Below are positions 49,524-62,460 of a stretch of DNA of 64,000 bases, piece by piece. Every line of letters begins with the position of its first letter. Within the stretch, counting starts at the first letter, position 1. The stretch spans positions 10,002,501 to 10,066,500 of the forward strand of contig NC_053042.1 of assembly GCF_003473485.1 (NCBI RefSeq), read 5' to 3'. A model generated the notes under the pieces. That model was not told the origin of the DNA, searched no databases, and saw only the letters and a program-made list of their open reading frames with translations. Position numbers and translations under genes: made by a program. The stretch comes from Medicago truncatula. Its lineage: Eukaryota > Streptophyta > Magnoliopsida > Fabales > Fabaceae.

Positions 49524-50207
49524 TTTAAATTTTCAGTTTTTTTTTTTTCCTTCTAATTTGAAGAATTTGTAGTTATTACTTTGTACTCTAAGATGATGGT
49601 AAAAAAATAAAATAAGTCAGAAAAATAATAATATTTGATTGTCTTATTGCCTCTTTCTTTTTGATTTTTTTTAATGATATTCAATTTAGGCATCTAATAT
49701 TTTTTATATTTACATAATAATATTGTAATATTTCCTCTCAAACAATCTTTAATATTTAAGTTAAAAATTAGATTTTTAATAATTTTACTAAGCCTTTTAT
49801 TTTATATATTATATCATAATTTTCCTACTTTTGTAATTTTTCTCACACTTAACTTTATATTTTTCTTACATTTAACTTTTTTAATATCAATATAAGGTTT
49901 GTTCTGTTTTAAAAGATATGATAATAGCAATTCTATTTATGTTACACCCTAACTTTTAACAGCGAGAGTGTATTCTTTGAGACATCCATCTACTAGGATG
50001 ATGACTTCTGATTATCTTTCCACTATAGCCTTCTAAGCTTCCCAATTTATTTTCAATGTTCTTCATATGTTCCTTCTTCATGATAAGGAGTTCCTGCACA
50101 CTTGAACATATGTTAGTATTTCAATTGTTCTTCAATAATTTGTTATCATCAAAATGGTCTAAAAGAACTTGTATAAAACATTCTTGTTCTAACATTAATT
50201 AAATACT
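49524..50207. other. NCR 3' flank and AT-rich spacer
   Basis: No gene seen; T-rich and A-rich runs only. Confidence 0.5.
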
Positions 50208-50367
50208 CACTACTAGAAAAAACAAAATTAGCAAGGGAAATTAGTGACGGAAAAAATCAAATTCCTCACAAATTCTTTGGTCGTAAAATTTATTGACGGA
50301 ATTAGAGAGGGATTTTACGTTTTTCCTCACAAAATTTCCCTCACTAATTTTTGTGTTTTTAGTAGTG
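50208..50367. mobile_element. CACTA-type MITE
   Basis: It starts CACTACTAGAAAAAACAAA and ends TTGTGTTTTTAGTAGTG, inverted ends of the CACTA superfamily. Flanking TAC is repeated on both sides (with one extra T at the left). The sequence joins directly in the paralogous blocks near 42390 and 61510. Confidence 0.85.
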
Positions 50368-50369
50368 TA

Positions 50370-51660
50370 CTTTTCAGACACAACATATTCTAAAAGAACT
50401 TGCACATAATAGGTATTTAGCACAAAATGGTCTAAATACATAACATTTTCATATAATTTTGTTAAATGTAAGTTATAAAACAAAGTTCAAATCAAAGCAG
50501 TTTCGATACAAATATTTTAAGATAAATAGCACATGGTAGGTATTTGACACAAAATGGAGTAAATATGTATGAACAGATTTTAGTTTAGACATATTTTTAT
50601 TAAATACGTTTAAGAGACAAAATCTTTTATTAGAACATGCAAGGGTATTTTACACAAAAGAGAAGAAAAGAGAAACATAGTAATACCATCCTTATAGGAT
50701 GATAAAATAATAAAAAACTTGACAATAAAATTATACCATTACTGCTGGTAAAATAAAAACAGCTAATGATAACAAATATCATGAGAAATATATAGTTATC
50801 TTTGAGGAAAATCTGCTTTGTTTTGTGATACCCTAAAATAACACAAAAAAAGTTAATTGAATACCCTGAAAAACAAGAAGAGAGATGAAAGAGAAACATA
50901 TGAAATTGTAGATGCTTTAGGAGAAGAGAAAACGGAGAATTGAAGAAGAAGAAGAACATTAAGAAAGAAAGAAGATATTTGATGAAATAGTTGAAGTTAA
51001 ATACGAGAGTGGACGTAGTAATATGTAATGCTTGAAAGATGAGGTTTGGAAAAAAAATTGATTTGACACAAAATTAAAACATAATTGCTGTAGTTAGTAT
51101 AACTTAATTTCAACGAGAGTTAATTTGAATTAATGGGGAAATGTAGCCGATTGTGGAAGAGAAGAGAGTTGTACTCCATGTATCGAGTAAATTAATTTAA
51201 TTCAAATAGACGACACTTAATTTTGGTATGTTTAGATATTTATTTTTTGTTACCATGTTATAGATATAAAGTTTTCATGGTAGAGCTTATTAATGATTAA
51301 TCTCAATAAAATGGAACTCAACTTTATTTAAGGGGGTTCATAAATATATCCCAAAACATGTTGGAGAGACATCATAATTTATCCCAAAACTTTAATGTAA
51401 TGTGTTTATAAGTCGCATCATTTATAAATTGTTTGACCTCCATTTTTATAAATATATTAGTAAAAAATTAAAATATTTCATGAAATAAATATCTACCGAG
51501 TAAATTAATTGAATTCAAATTGACACTTAATTTTGGTAGTAATATTTTTTTTTTTTTAACATGTTATAGATATAAAGTTTTCTTGGTGGAGCTTAATAAT
51601 AATTAATCTCCAAAAAATAGAACTCAACTTTATATCAGGGGTTCAACTATCTTACTATCA
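50370..51660 (+). repeat. Composite repeat upstream block, copy b
   Basis: It shares CAGACACAACATATTCTAAA and the following 450 bases with blocks at 42410 and 61520. Its second half (50810-51290) is shared with 61950-62440. It ends in an ACTATCTTACTATCA segment also found near 56510 and 56930. Confidence 0.8.
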
Positions 51661-51665
51661 ATACC

Positions 51666-52460
51666 TGTTGAGATTTGTCTTCAAATTTGTGGTCTGGAAG
51701 AACAGGGAAATCGTGACACGAATTTGACATCGTAACACGATTTCGTGGTGCCGTGAGCTGGTCTGCAGTGTGCCAAATCGTGACACGATTTTGGGAAATC
51801 GTGACACGATTTGCAAACTTGCTCGTTAAGTTTCCATAATAAGGACTGGTCATACCTTGGGACGGATGCACCAATCGTGACACGATCTGGAAATCGTGAC
51901 ACAATTTTATCAGTGGAGGGCTAGTATTTAAGTGTTCTTGTGCAGATTTGAAGGTGAGTTGGAAGAGAGATAGACTTGGGAAATCAAAGGGAGCAACTCT
52001 AGGGTTTAGGGTTCTTTGATTAGAGTATCTCTTGGGTTGAAAACATGGGAAACACCTTGTAGAGAGAAAATCATTGAGTGTCTTGGTGAGATTGGGAAAA
52101 GGGTAGAAATTAGGGTTGTTCATTGTGAACTTGTCTAATCTAATTTCTTGCAACCTTTTGTATCCCTTTTGCAAGAACTCATTGATAGTGGATTGGAGAG
52201 TACAATCTCTCCTCCAGAGTAGGTCAAGTTTGGACCGAACTGGGTGAACAATCTCTTGGTGTCTTTTGTTTTCTTCTTCCCTCTCCTTTTATCTTGTGAT
52301 TGTGTATAGTGTTTCTCACTTGTTTCCTAGATTAGATCTAGGTGGTGTTTTGTTGATTATTGCTTGCACACACTTTGATTGGTGGTTACCACTCTCCTTT
52401 GCTCCACACATCATATTTTTCGTATTGGTGTGGTTCGATTTGAGATCGGAATTCACAACA
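51666..52460 (+). mobile_element. Solo LTR of a copia-type retrotransposon
   Basis: The 795 bases start TGTTGAG and end CACAACA (TGTTG/CAACA) and are bounded by a 5-base duplication ATACC at 51661-51665 and 52461-52465. The duplicated block at 56938 lacks it, which confirms the insertion. There is no primer binding site or internal sequence, so it is a solo LTR left by recombination. Between 51707 and 51907 it holds six copies of a near-palindrome AATCGTGACACGATT. Confidence 0.9.
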
Positions 52461-52679
52461 ATACCAATTTATTGTTGCTGGTGGTAATTAATTTATTTTG
52501 TCTAAAATTGATAGGTCTTGAGGATCGTCCACATTTGCTTCAAAGCAATCACACATGTAAGAGAGACATCACAGTTAACCCAAAACCTTAATGTAATGTG
52601 TTTATAACTCGTCTTGTTTATAAATTGTTCAACCTTCAATTTTTTTTAAATATTTTAATATAGAAATTAAAAGTTTTCA

Positions 52680-54410
52680 TGAAATATATAAACTAAAAAA
52701 ACACCAATTAAAAATGGCCACTCCCTAAATTTGCTAGATTCCAAGAATATATACCTTTTTTTATATATATTAATTAATGTAAAATTATTAAATTTCATAT
52801 TTAAATAAATAAAATAAACACCAACTAAAAAGAGAAATGATATTTGAACAACCAATTTTTGACAACTTTTGTGACAACTTTCTCTTTCATACTCACATTA
52901 TATTTTTACTTTCTCTCTCTATTGCTTTGATTTTTGTGCCAATCACTCATTTTATTTGTAAAATTTTGGTTGTTGCAAAGGTTGTAATATAAAATGATGT
53001 TCAAATAACACAACTTAACTAAAAATGACTGCCTTGACCAAAAAAAATGGCAACCTTTTGACCAAAATTAAATACAAATGGCAGAGTTTTGACCAAATTT
53101 TTTTGACCTAAACTAAACCTTTTGACCATAATTAATGTATTTTTTGACCCTAATTTTGTTCATTCGATCCTCAATTTGCTATATATACACACACAGCTGC
53201 TCCTCCTCAGCATTGCCTACTTTTCAAAATATGTTCGCAGCAGCTCCATAACTATTTTGTTGCAAAAATTCAATGCAACAAATGGATGTTGCAGGTATAT
53301 ATCTTTTCAATTATAATTCCACATTTTCATTTATTCATTTGTTTGTTGCGTTTATCAATTTATTTCTTTTAATCTCTTCACCTGCAGGGAACACTTTGAT
53401 GGGCAGCGTGTTGAATATGGCTTTTATTTTTACCTCCTCTTCGTCTACTATGTGTTTTATGTGGTCGATCACAATTTATATCTTTTTTAATATTTCAACA
53501 AATGTAATTTCCTTGATTAAAAATTCAAAATTGCACTGGTTATACCTACCCCGACCGTTTTCAAGTACAAAGAGAAGCTGATATGCGCTTTTGTAAGTGT
53601 GCATCTGAATCTCCTTTGGCATTGTTTATGTTTTTTTTTTAATTGAAATTGCAAATATTAGTTAATGGTTGTTTTTGGGACTCTATTAATGAACAACAAA
53701 ATATTAAAGTGTTCGTACGTATATATAGATTTATTGTTACTTTGAAATCTCTAGTCTTATTTATTTGTTTGTTTTGTTTTGTGCAAGCTTTGTTTTCTTG
53801 ATGATGGGAAGTACTTCAAGCATAACAATGGAAACAACTCCATCATCAATTCTTGAAGGGGACCATGATTGGAAAAACCAATAATATCTTGGAGATGCAC
53901 GCTCAAAGTGATGATATTTGAGTGATCAGGATGCAATCCATGATACTACTATGCCAATCAGAGCAAATGAGCAGAATATGGAGAAATAAATGGAATAATC
54001 GACAACTTTCAAATTCCTATTTGAACTGCCTGGAGGAACAAAAACGCCGCACCATGTTCGCATATGCTCCCAAACTTGACGTTGTTGTTTAGTTTGTTGA
54101 AAAGGAAAATGAGAGAATTTATCAACCGTAATAATTGTCCTTCCAGATATAGCCGTTTTCGTTATCTGTACGGAAAAATAAAATTACAATATGATTTCAT
54201 GTAGTATGTATTTTTAGTCCCAGTTAGTCATAGGGATCAAAATTAACTATAAAATTCATAGAATTGGTTTGAATTATTTATTTGGTTTAAATGTATTTTA
54301 AGCATCATAAAACTATGACTTTTTAGTTTTAGTCACATTAACTTTATTTCGTTTTAGTTTCTATGGAGAATAAAAAATACTACTACAATTAAATAAAATT
54401 CATGTAGAAT
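52680..54410 (+). repeat. Composite repeat module, copy 3
   Basis: Six TTGACC boxes (53026-53155) are followed by TATATATA at 53180-53187, then exon A from ATG 53282 to 53294, an intron bounded by GT and AG, and exon B 53388-53581. Joined, these give a 68-codon frame (MDVAGNTLMGSVLNMAFIF at the start, a hydrophobic middle with TMCFMWSIT, ending PFSSTKRS). No known family is recognised and translation is not proven. The module continues to about 54410 with sequence shared with copy 4, until a LINE insertion. Confidence 0.65.
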
Positions 54411-54476
54411 CAACTTTTTTTTTTTGGTTATAAGAGAAAAGAAAAAGAAAACAAAAGAAAAGGGAACAAGGAGGGA

Positions 54477-55028
54477 CTAGGATCTCAGGAACAACGTCTC
54501 TGAGGCATCATTTCTCAACAAAGGGCGGAGGTTGTCAGGAGGCGACTGGTGAATAAGAATGTCGACGTCTGAGCTTGCTCCTAGCTTAGAAAAATAATCA
54601 GCGCATTGATTGCCTTCATGGAGAGTGTGGAGAAAAGAAAAATTCACCTGAGAAAGCATATCTCTGATGTCCTGAATGAGTACTGCATGAGTGTGAAACT
54701 AAGAGCTGTTTCCAGAAATGAGATTGATAGATAGCAGCAGGGAATCTGAATACACGTCTAACTCTGAAATGCCCATATCAGTTGCAATGGAGATACCATA
54801 AAGAATAGCAGTCAGCTCGGCTTGTAAAATGTCAGAAGAAGAAGGAATGAAGCCCGAAAATCCTGAAAAATAAAAACCGGCACTGTTTCGTATCAAACCA
54901 CCAAAACCTGCCTTAGTCGGAGAACCAATACAACTCCCGTCAACGTTTAGAATAGTACAGTTGAAATTATTGTTATTCCATCTTACATGTTTGTCCGAGT
55001 TCGTCACTGGCAGATGCTGATAAAACAC
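54477..55028 (-). pseudogene. LINE RNase H domain, interrupted by one stop
   Basis: The minus-strand frame contains an RNase H fold of plant LINEs: ILNVDGSCIGSPTKAGFGGL with the first Asp, ILQAELTAILYGI with the Glu, LDVYSDSLLLSINLI with the second Asp, and HEGNQCADYFSKLGAS with the last Asp. A TAG at 54699-54701 interrupts the frame; the C-terminal part continues in the same frame. A T run at 54417-54431 may be its reversed A tail. Confidence 0.82.
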
Positions 55029-55405
55029 AAAACATACCAGAAAGGTTTGATAACACCTAAAGACGAATTAGTTTTAAAGGGAAGTCAATGTCTTGTGGAC
55101 CACAGACAATTGACGCAAGCACATATACCCCTGGTGAGACCTTATCGAAAGCATATCTGAAGAGCACAACAACCCAACCAAGCAAAATGAACGGAACCAA
55201 CACAAACAACTTGTTCCTTGTAAATGGCGGCGATCCAAAGGAATGACGACGAAATAGGATTAAACAAAAGGAGCGTTGGCCACCAGAAGGACACAAAGAA
55301 CTCTGAAAACCCGTATCCCCCCTCAAGCACCAATTTGTCCTTCAATATAACAGAAACCAAAATAGGGAAATGTCGGTATTTCATTTGTATATATTTTTTT
55401 TTAAC
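55029..55405 (-). other. LINE-derived sequence without a clear domain
   Basis: Minus-strand frames between the RNase H piece and a T run (about 55390-55402) are frameshifted and match no domain I can name. The T run probably marks the reversed A tail of the second LINE piece. Confidence 0.45.
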
Positions 55406-55552
55406 AAGAAAAAAATAATTATATTAACATTGCTAAAACAATCTTCTCATCACAAGGTATATCAAAAACAAAAAGACTGTTAAAAAAACCAGTAGTTCAC
55501 ACAGAATACAACAAATAGTCTACACAATGCCTAAACACGACAATGGACTCGA

Positions 55553-56373
55553 TCACCACAATTGTTCACCAAAAACAAAGATAGCCTTATTTGCTTTCAA
55601 CCACCACAGAGAATAATATTTTACTTTGTCTAGTAGCTGAACTATTGAGCATTCCTTCTGATTAAATAATCTATTATTTCTTTCATTCCATAGGACCCAA
55701 ACAGTAAGAAGCCAAACAAGCTGAAGAAAAGACCTGCGCGATTTCAAACCACCTATGCAATAAGTAAACTGGGTAAATTGATCTGAAATAATATAATTGT
55801 CCACACCATCAAAACCAATCCACGACCGCAATAAAGGCTATATCGATCCAAACCAACTGGACGCTAGAAACAAATGACGAGCATCCTCCACAAGACCGCA
55901 ACCAAGCACACACAGACAAGCATCCAAATCAAGCACGCCACTGGCCTCCAAATTAGATTTAGTAGGAAGGTGATCACGAAGCAGCCGCCAAGCAAAAATA
56001 GGCACCTTAAGCGGAACCTGTTTATGCCAAATCAAGTTAACATTTCTGCCTATCATGCTGGGTATCATGTGTCGTGAGCATGTCATACACTCCGCGAACC
56101 GAGTAACCTCCAGCCGGATTCGGTAACCACTGCCAAACATCATAATTAAGAAAGAGGCTGCAAAGAAACATTAGCAAGTAATATCCTACAATCTTCTAGT
56201 AACTCTTCCTCCCTCTCCCATAACCTCCTGCGCCACCTCCAAGCCTCACCCCCTTCCCCCCAACCGAGTGAAAACCTGTCCTTAACAATTATTGATTTAT
56301 TCAAGGCTAAATCAAATAATCTGCTAAAGCGAACTCGAAAAGAAGCATCACCTAGTAAATTAATTGAATTCAA
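55553..56373 (-). pseudogene. LINE reverse-transcriptase zinc-binding region (zf-RVT), 5' truncated
   Basis: Three minus-strand frame pieces give the region after the reverse transcriptase. They are LGDASFRVRFSRLFDLALNK with WGEGGEAWRWRRRLWEREEE, then VNLIWHKQVPLKVPIFAWRL with the Cys-rich CLCVLGCGLVEDARHLFLAS, and then RRSFLQLVWLLTVWVLWNER. This is the usual order of a plant LINE. The reverse transcriptase is absent, so the copy is 5' truncated, and stops and frameshifts make it non-functional. Confidence 0.85.
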
Positions 56374-57025
56374 ATAGACACTTAATTTTCATGGTATTCA
56401 TCTATTTGTTGTTGCCATGTTATAGATATAAAGTTTTCATGGTAGAGCTTATTAATGATTAATCTCCATAAAATGGAACTCAACTTTATTTAAGGGCTTC
56501 AAATATCTTACTATTAGTACCAATTCATTGTTGTTGGTAGTAAATTAATTTATTTTTGTCTATAATCGATAGGTCACGATGGAAGTCTTGAGGATTGTCC
56601 ACATTTAATTCAAAGCAACCACACCACTAAGGGATACATCACAATTTAACCCAAAACTTTAATGTAATATGCTTAGAAATCGTCTCGTTTATTTGTTCCA
56701 CCTTCATTTTTTTTAATTTATTAATATAAAAATTAAAAAAATTCATGAAATAAATATTTACCGAGTAAATTAATTGAATTCAAATTGATACTTAATTTTG
56801 GTAGTAATTATTTATTTATTTTTTCTTACCATGTTATAGATATATATAAAGTTTTCTAGGTGGAGTTTAATAATAATTAATCTCCAAAAAATAGAACTTA
56901 ACTTTACATAAGGGGTTCAGCTATCTTACTATCAGTACCAATTCATTGTTGGTGGTAATTTATTTATTTTGTCTATAGTTGATAGGTCACGAGAGATGTC
57001 TTGAGGATCGTCCACATTTGCTTCA
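56350..57025 (+). repeat. Composite repeat connecting block, copy c
   Basis: It contains AGTAAATTAATTGAATTCAA and GCCATGTTATAGATATAAAG, which recur at 51190-51260, 51490-51560, 56760-56840 and 62350-62420. It also has two versions of the GTACCAATTCATTGTTG segment, which act as empty sites for the solo LTR. Confidence 0.75.
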
Positions 57026-57034
57026 AAGCAATTA

Positions 57035-57582
57035 GGCTTAATTACACTTTTGGTCCTACCATTTTTGACCAACTCACGGAAATGGTCCTATCTTTTTTAA
57101 ATCGAACAAAATGGTCCTTAAACTATATGTTTTTTGCAGTTTTAGTCCTATCTCCCTATTTCCAACTCCAGAAACACACAGAAATGACAGTTTTAGTCCG
57201 ACCACCTATGCTCAACCATGAAATAAACAAAGAATAAAACATGTGGGTACAAAGAATCTACTTTATTCAGCACACTAACCTAATTTTTGAGACATGTTAC
57301 ATACCTGAAACATGTCTTAGAAATTAGGGTTTTTCTTGGTTTGTGCGTTGAACAAAGTAGATTCCTTGTACCCACATGATTTATTCCTTGTTTATTTCAT
57401 GGTTGAGCATAGATGGTTGGATTAAAACTGTCATTTCTACGCGTTTCTGGAGTTGAAAATAGGGAGATAGGACTAATACTGCAAAAAACATATAGTTTAA
57501 GCACGATTTTGTTCGATTTAAAAAAGATAGGACCATTTTCATGAGTTTGTCAAAATGCAAGGACCAAAAGTGTAATTAAGCC
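57035..57582. mobile_element. Mutator-type foldback MITE
   Basis: Arms of about 230 bases, starting GGCTTAATTACACTTTTGGT and ending CCAAAAGTGTAATTAAGCC, are inverted copies. A perfect 9-base duplication AAGCAATTA lies at 57026-57034 and 57583-57591. The paralogous block near 52535-52560 reads through without the insert. Confidence 0.93.
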
Positions 57583-57719
57583 AAGCAATTACACATGTAA
57601 AAGAGACATCATAGTTAACTTAAACCTTAATGTAATGTGTTTATAAGTCGTCTTGTTTATAAATTGTTCGACCCCCATTTGTTTAAATATTTTAATATAG
57701 AAATTAAAAGTTTTCACGA

Positions 57720-58600
57720 AATATATAAATAAATAAAAACAATAATTCCCATAAAAAACACCAATTAAAAATGGCCACTCCCTAAATTTGCTAGATTCCA
57801 AGAATATATACCTTTTATATATATTAATTAATTTAAAATTAATAAATTTCATAATTAAATAAATAAAATAAACAACAACTAAAAATGACTGCCTTTTGAG
57901 CAAAAAAAATGGCAACCTTTTGACCATAATTAAATACGAATGGCAACGTTTTGACCAAATTTTTTTTTACCTAAACTTTTGACCATAATTAATGTATTTT
58001 TTGACCCTAATTTTGTTCATTCAATCCTCAATTTGCTATATATACACACACAACTGCTCCTCAGCATTGCCTACTTTTCAAAATATGTTCGCAGCAGCTC
58101 AATAACTATTTTGTTGCAAAAATTCAATGCAGACAAATGGATGTTGCAGGTATATATCTTTTCAATTATAATTCCACATTTTCATTTATTCATTTGTTTG
58201 TTGCGTTTATCAATTTTATTTCTTTTAATCTCTTCACCTGCAGGGAACACTTTGATGGGCAGCGTGTTGGATATGGCTTTTATGTCTTCCTCGTCTTTGT
58301 CTACTATGTGTTTTATGTGGTCGATCACAACTTATATCTTTTTTAATTTTTCGACAAATGTAATTTCTTTGATTAAAAACTCTAAATTGCACTGGTTATA
58401 TCAACCCCTACCGTTTTCAAGTACAGAGAGAAGCTGATATGGGCTTTTGTAGGTGTGTATCTGAATCTCCTTTGGCATTGTTTAATATTGTGAAAACTAT
58501 TAGGCTTTAAAGACCTTTAATTATGTTGTTGTTTAGTTTTTAAAGGATATCATTTTAAATTTTACTTTAGGCTACGACCGGTTCTACTATTAGGCTTTAA
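57720..58600 (+). repeat. Composite repeat module, copy 4
   Basis: Four TTGACC boxes (57915-58005) precede TATATATA at 58037-58044, exon A (58137-58149), an intron, and exon B (58244-58437). The joined frame is 68 codons, the same length as copy 3, with about ten amino acid differences. This is the best-preserved copy along with copy 3. Substitutions are not clearly biased toward silent ones, so coding is uncertain. Confidence 0.65.
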
Positions 58601-58685
58601 AGACCTTTAATTATGAAGTCATTTTAAATTTTACTTTATGCATGATTAATTGGTTATGAGGAAAATACTTGGTTATGCATGGTGA

Positions 58686-58895
<210 letters not shown>

Positions 58896-59480
58896 TCGTG
58901 GAAACGTCGTGTTGTCCTTGCTGGTACATCGGATTCGCAAGGTCATTGATGAAGCGCGCTTATGTATGGAACTTTGAGATGCACGTTCAAAGTGAGGATA
59001 TGCAACCATAGAAACATATTTGAGTGATCAGAATGCAATCCATGAATGACACTACTATGCCAATCATAGCAAATGAGCAGAATGTGGAGAAATAAATGGA
59101 ATAATTGACAACTTTCAATCATAGCAAAGTTGTACGCCGCACCTTGTTCACATATGCTCCCAAACTTGACGTTGTTTGTTTAGTTTGTTGAAAAGGAACA
59201 TGAGAGAATTTATCAACTGTAAAATAAATGAAAAAATACAATATGATTTCATGGTTAAAAACATTGTTATTGTATTGTACTTTTTTTTTTTTTTTGAAAG
59301 GGATATTGTACCTTTCTATACATTCATAGAATTGGTTTTAATTATTTATTTGGTCTAAATGTATTTTAAGCATCATAAAACTATGAATTTTTAGTTTTAT
59401 TCACATTAACTTATTTCGTTTTAGTTTCTATGGAGAATAAAAAATACTACTACAATTAAATAAAATTCATGTAGAATCAA
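58896..59480 (+). repeat. Module 3' block shared by copies 3 and 4
   Basis: The sequence from TTTGAGATGCACGTTCAAAG (58974) to about 59220 matches 53890-54130. The next part (CATCATAAAACTATGA) matches 54300-54415. It probably includes the 3' flank carried along with the HOS15-like fragment. Confidence 0.65.
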
Positions 59481-59489
59481 CTTTATTTC

Positions 59490-60180
59490 CTTTACAATGA
59501 TTATTGTTGCAAGAAGAAAAGGAGAAATAATAAAGTATCGTAATGACGGAATCAATAGATCTAGCCATGCAACGGATATAGAAAAAGGTACCAAAAATGT
59601 GATTATGAAATAAATATTGGGCTAAAATCGGTCTCAACTTCATAAAACAAACTTCATAAACTAAGAGAAACAAATTACTATCATTGAGGATAATCTCATT
59701 TGTTTTGCGATATCTTGAAGAAAATAAACAAATAAAAAGAGTTCACTGAAGACCCTACAAACAAAAAATAAGAAAAGAGATGAAAAGAGAAACAAACAAA
59801 GTTGTAGATGCCTTCGGAGAAGATAAAATGATGAGTTGAAAAATAAGAACATGAGGAAAGAAATCAGATATATGATGAAATAGTTGAAGTCAGTTAAGAG
59901 AGTGGATGTAGTAATATGTAATGTGGCTGATTGTGGAAGAGGCAAGGACAACGTCAGTATTCTTTTAGACAAACCGGTGCAAATGGATCTGCAGCACCTA
60001 AATAAACTATAAAAAACAAAGGTACACAAGAGTGGAGGGACAAAAGGCCTTACCCAAAAGGGAAAAAAACATCCATAGGGTAATACAACAATACATAACA
60101 ACCCTCGAGGCTGTAAGAACCACAAAAATTAAGAAATTCGAAATTCAATGAAAAAAAGAAAAATAAACAAATTAAGTAAA
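59490..60180 (+). repeat. Composite repeat upstream block, partial copy
   Basis: It starts ACAATGATTATTGTTGCAAG like blocks at 42205 and 61315, skips several hundred bases, and rejoins the GAGGATAATCTC part shared with 61950. The right half is unassigned. Confidence 0.6.
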
Positions 60181-60420
60181 CCGCAGGAAAAACCATATCA
60201 AAAACCGCTGCAATCCTGCGGAATTACCTAAGGAAACGTCAAAATATTATTCGACATTAGTTCCGCAGGAAAATCCTCAGCAAAATAAAAGATACCTGCG
60301 GATTTTCCTGCGGGATCTGGATTCGCAGGATACTTCCTATGACTAACAAATCTTCAGGTATTCCTACGGACTATTTTCCGCATGAAAATCCACAGGAAAA
60401 TTGAGAGTTTCTAGTAGTAA
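60180..60420. mobile_element. Degraded CACTA element end with subterminal repeats
   Basis: Repeated CCGCAGGAAAA / TTTTCCTGCGG motifs lead to a right end TTTCTAGTAGTAA, a worn version of TTTCTAGTAGTG. No left partner was identified. Confidence 0.6.
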
Positions 60421-61019
60421 GAGTTATTCACAGTGGTAGAATGCAGAATGGCAAGATATAAATCGGGAGCGTATGTTTCTCCGCTCCAAGTCAGAGAACC
60501 TTCCTATCTTCAGTTCTTCACCGCTCTCGATGAATTTTCCATTTCAGAACTCTCGCACTTTATCACTACTAGCCTTTTTAACAATTTGTTTTCTTTTAAC
60601 ACCACTATCAAGTACTTTTTTATGAATGAGCTTATTTAGCTTTGGATCCATACGCTTTTCTTCATCTGATCATAGAGTCTCAGAAATTGAAAAAGATTAT
60701 ATTCCTTTGTAAACCAGGAAATCATGTGACTATATGAAGTAACATCTGGTGTTTTCCATTAGTGACACTCCCATGGAACCAAATGTTAATTTTTTGCTTG
60801 ATTTGTACTAGACGTTCAAGCATTTATCATTTAATTTATACTATACCTTCTATATTAAATTTTTGAAAAGAAAACAAATTTATACTATGCTCTTTGGTTT
60901 TAGGTGCATGTAAATGTATCTAAGTTTGGTTTCTTATAATTTCATGATTTCTAAATTGAAAAGACTTTAGTTTATTTTAAATTGTAAAGACTTCAGTTTA
61001 CTAAAAGAAGACTTAAAAG
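60421..61019. other. Spacer without a recognised gene
   Basis: A 68-codon frame at 60433-60639 has no recognisable motif. The rest is AT-rich; part of it (60880-61000) resembles, in reverse, sequence near 36050-36120. Confidence 0.4.
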
Positions 61020-62460
61020 TTTTGTATTTTAAGAGCAAAACGAATTTGATTAGTTCAAAATGAGAAAGATACAAATGGTAATAAACCTAAAGGTTGGGTA
61101 TAACTACAGGGGAACTCTACCCTCCAAAGTAAAATTATTCAAACTATGAATTATAGAAAATAAAAGGATTCAAATTAAAATCACTCATAGTACAACCATT
61201 TGTAGCTAGAAACAACGACCTTCAAGAGGTGGATTTAATAGCATCTTCAATTTCCTCCAGCACCAATATCTTAGTTGAGAAAATAATTCCTTATCTTCAA
61301 GAGGTGGATTTATAATGATTATTGTTGCAAGAAATGAACGAAAAATAATAAACTAGAATAATACGGGAATCAATAGATCTAGCCATGAAGACGTTATAGA
61401 AAAGCTACCAAAAATGTGATTAATGAAAGGAATAATGGGGCTTCAACTTCATAAAACTAACTTCAAAACTTCATTGCATGTAAGCTAAAAGGAAAACGTA
61501 CAAATTAAATACGATTCAGACACAACATATTGTAAAAGAAGTTGCACATAATAGGTATTTAGCACAAAATTGACTAAATACATAACATTTTCATATAACT
61601 TCGTTGAATGTAAGTTATAAAACAAAAATCAAATCAAAAGTAGTTTAGACAGAATCATTTTAAGATAAATAGCACAAAATAGGCATTTAACACGAAATCG
61701 AGTGAATATGTATGAACATATTTTTGTTTAGACCTATTTTTATTAAATACGTTGCAGAGACAAAATATTTTATAAGAACACGCAAGTGTATTTTTCATAA
61801 AAGTGAAGAAAAAGAGAAACATGATAATACCTTCTTTGTAGGATGATAAAATAACTAAGAACTTGGCAATAAAATTATACCATGACTGCTAGTAAAATAA
61901 TAACGGCTACTAATAACAAAATATCACGAGAAATATACAATTATATTTGAGGATAATCTCATTTATTTTGCGATACCCTGAAATAACACAAATAAAAAGG
62001 TTCATTGAATACCCTATAAATAAATAAAAACAAGAAGGGAGATGAAAGAGAAACAGACGAAATTGTAGATGCCTTAGGAGAAGAGAAAATGATGAACTGA
62101 AGAAGAAGAAGAAGATTAAGAAAGAAAAAAGATATTTGATGAAATAGTTGAAGTGAAATATGAAAGTGGACGTAGTAATGACAATGCCTGAATGATGAGG
62201 TTTGGAAGAAAAAAAAATCGATTTGACTCGAAAATCAAAACAAAATTTGTGTAGTTAGTATAACTTAATTTCAACGAGAGTTAGTTTGAATAAATGGGGT
62301 AATGTGGCCGATTGTGAAAGAGAAGAGGGTTTGACTTCTAGTATTGAGTAAATTAATTGAATTCAAATAGACACCTAATTTTGATAGTATTTATTTTTTG
62401 TTACAATGTTATAGATATAAAGTTTTTATGGTAGAGCTTATTAATAATTCATCTCCATAA
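61020..62460 (+). repeat. Composite repeat upstream block, copy d (most complete)
   Basis: It contains the whole series seen separately elsewhere: the TTTTAAGAGCAAAACGAATT start, the ATTATTGTTGCAAGAAATGA segment, the AGACACAACATATTGTAAAA segment, the GAAGAAGAAGAAGATTAAGA segment and the TTATAGATATAAAG end. Confidence 0.8.

Noticed and set aside
51647-52174. 175-codon minus-strand frame
   Set aside because: It lies across the solo LTR and its duplication border, with no recognisable motif; it is a chance frame.
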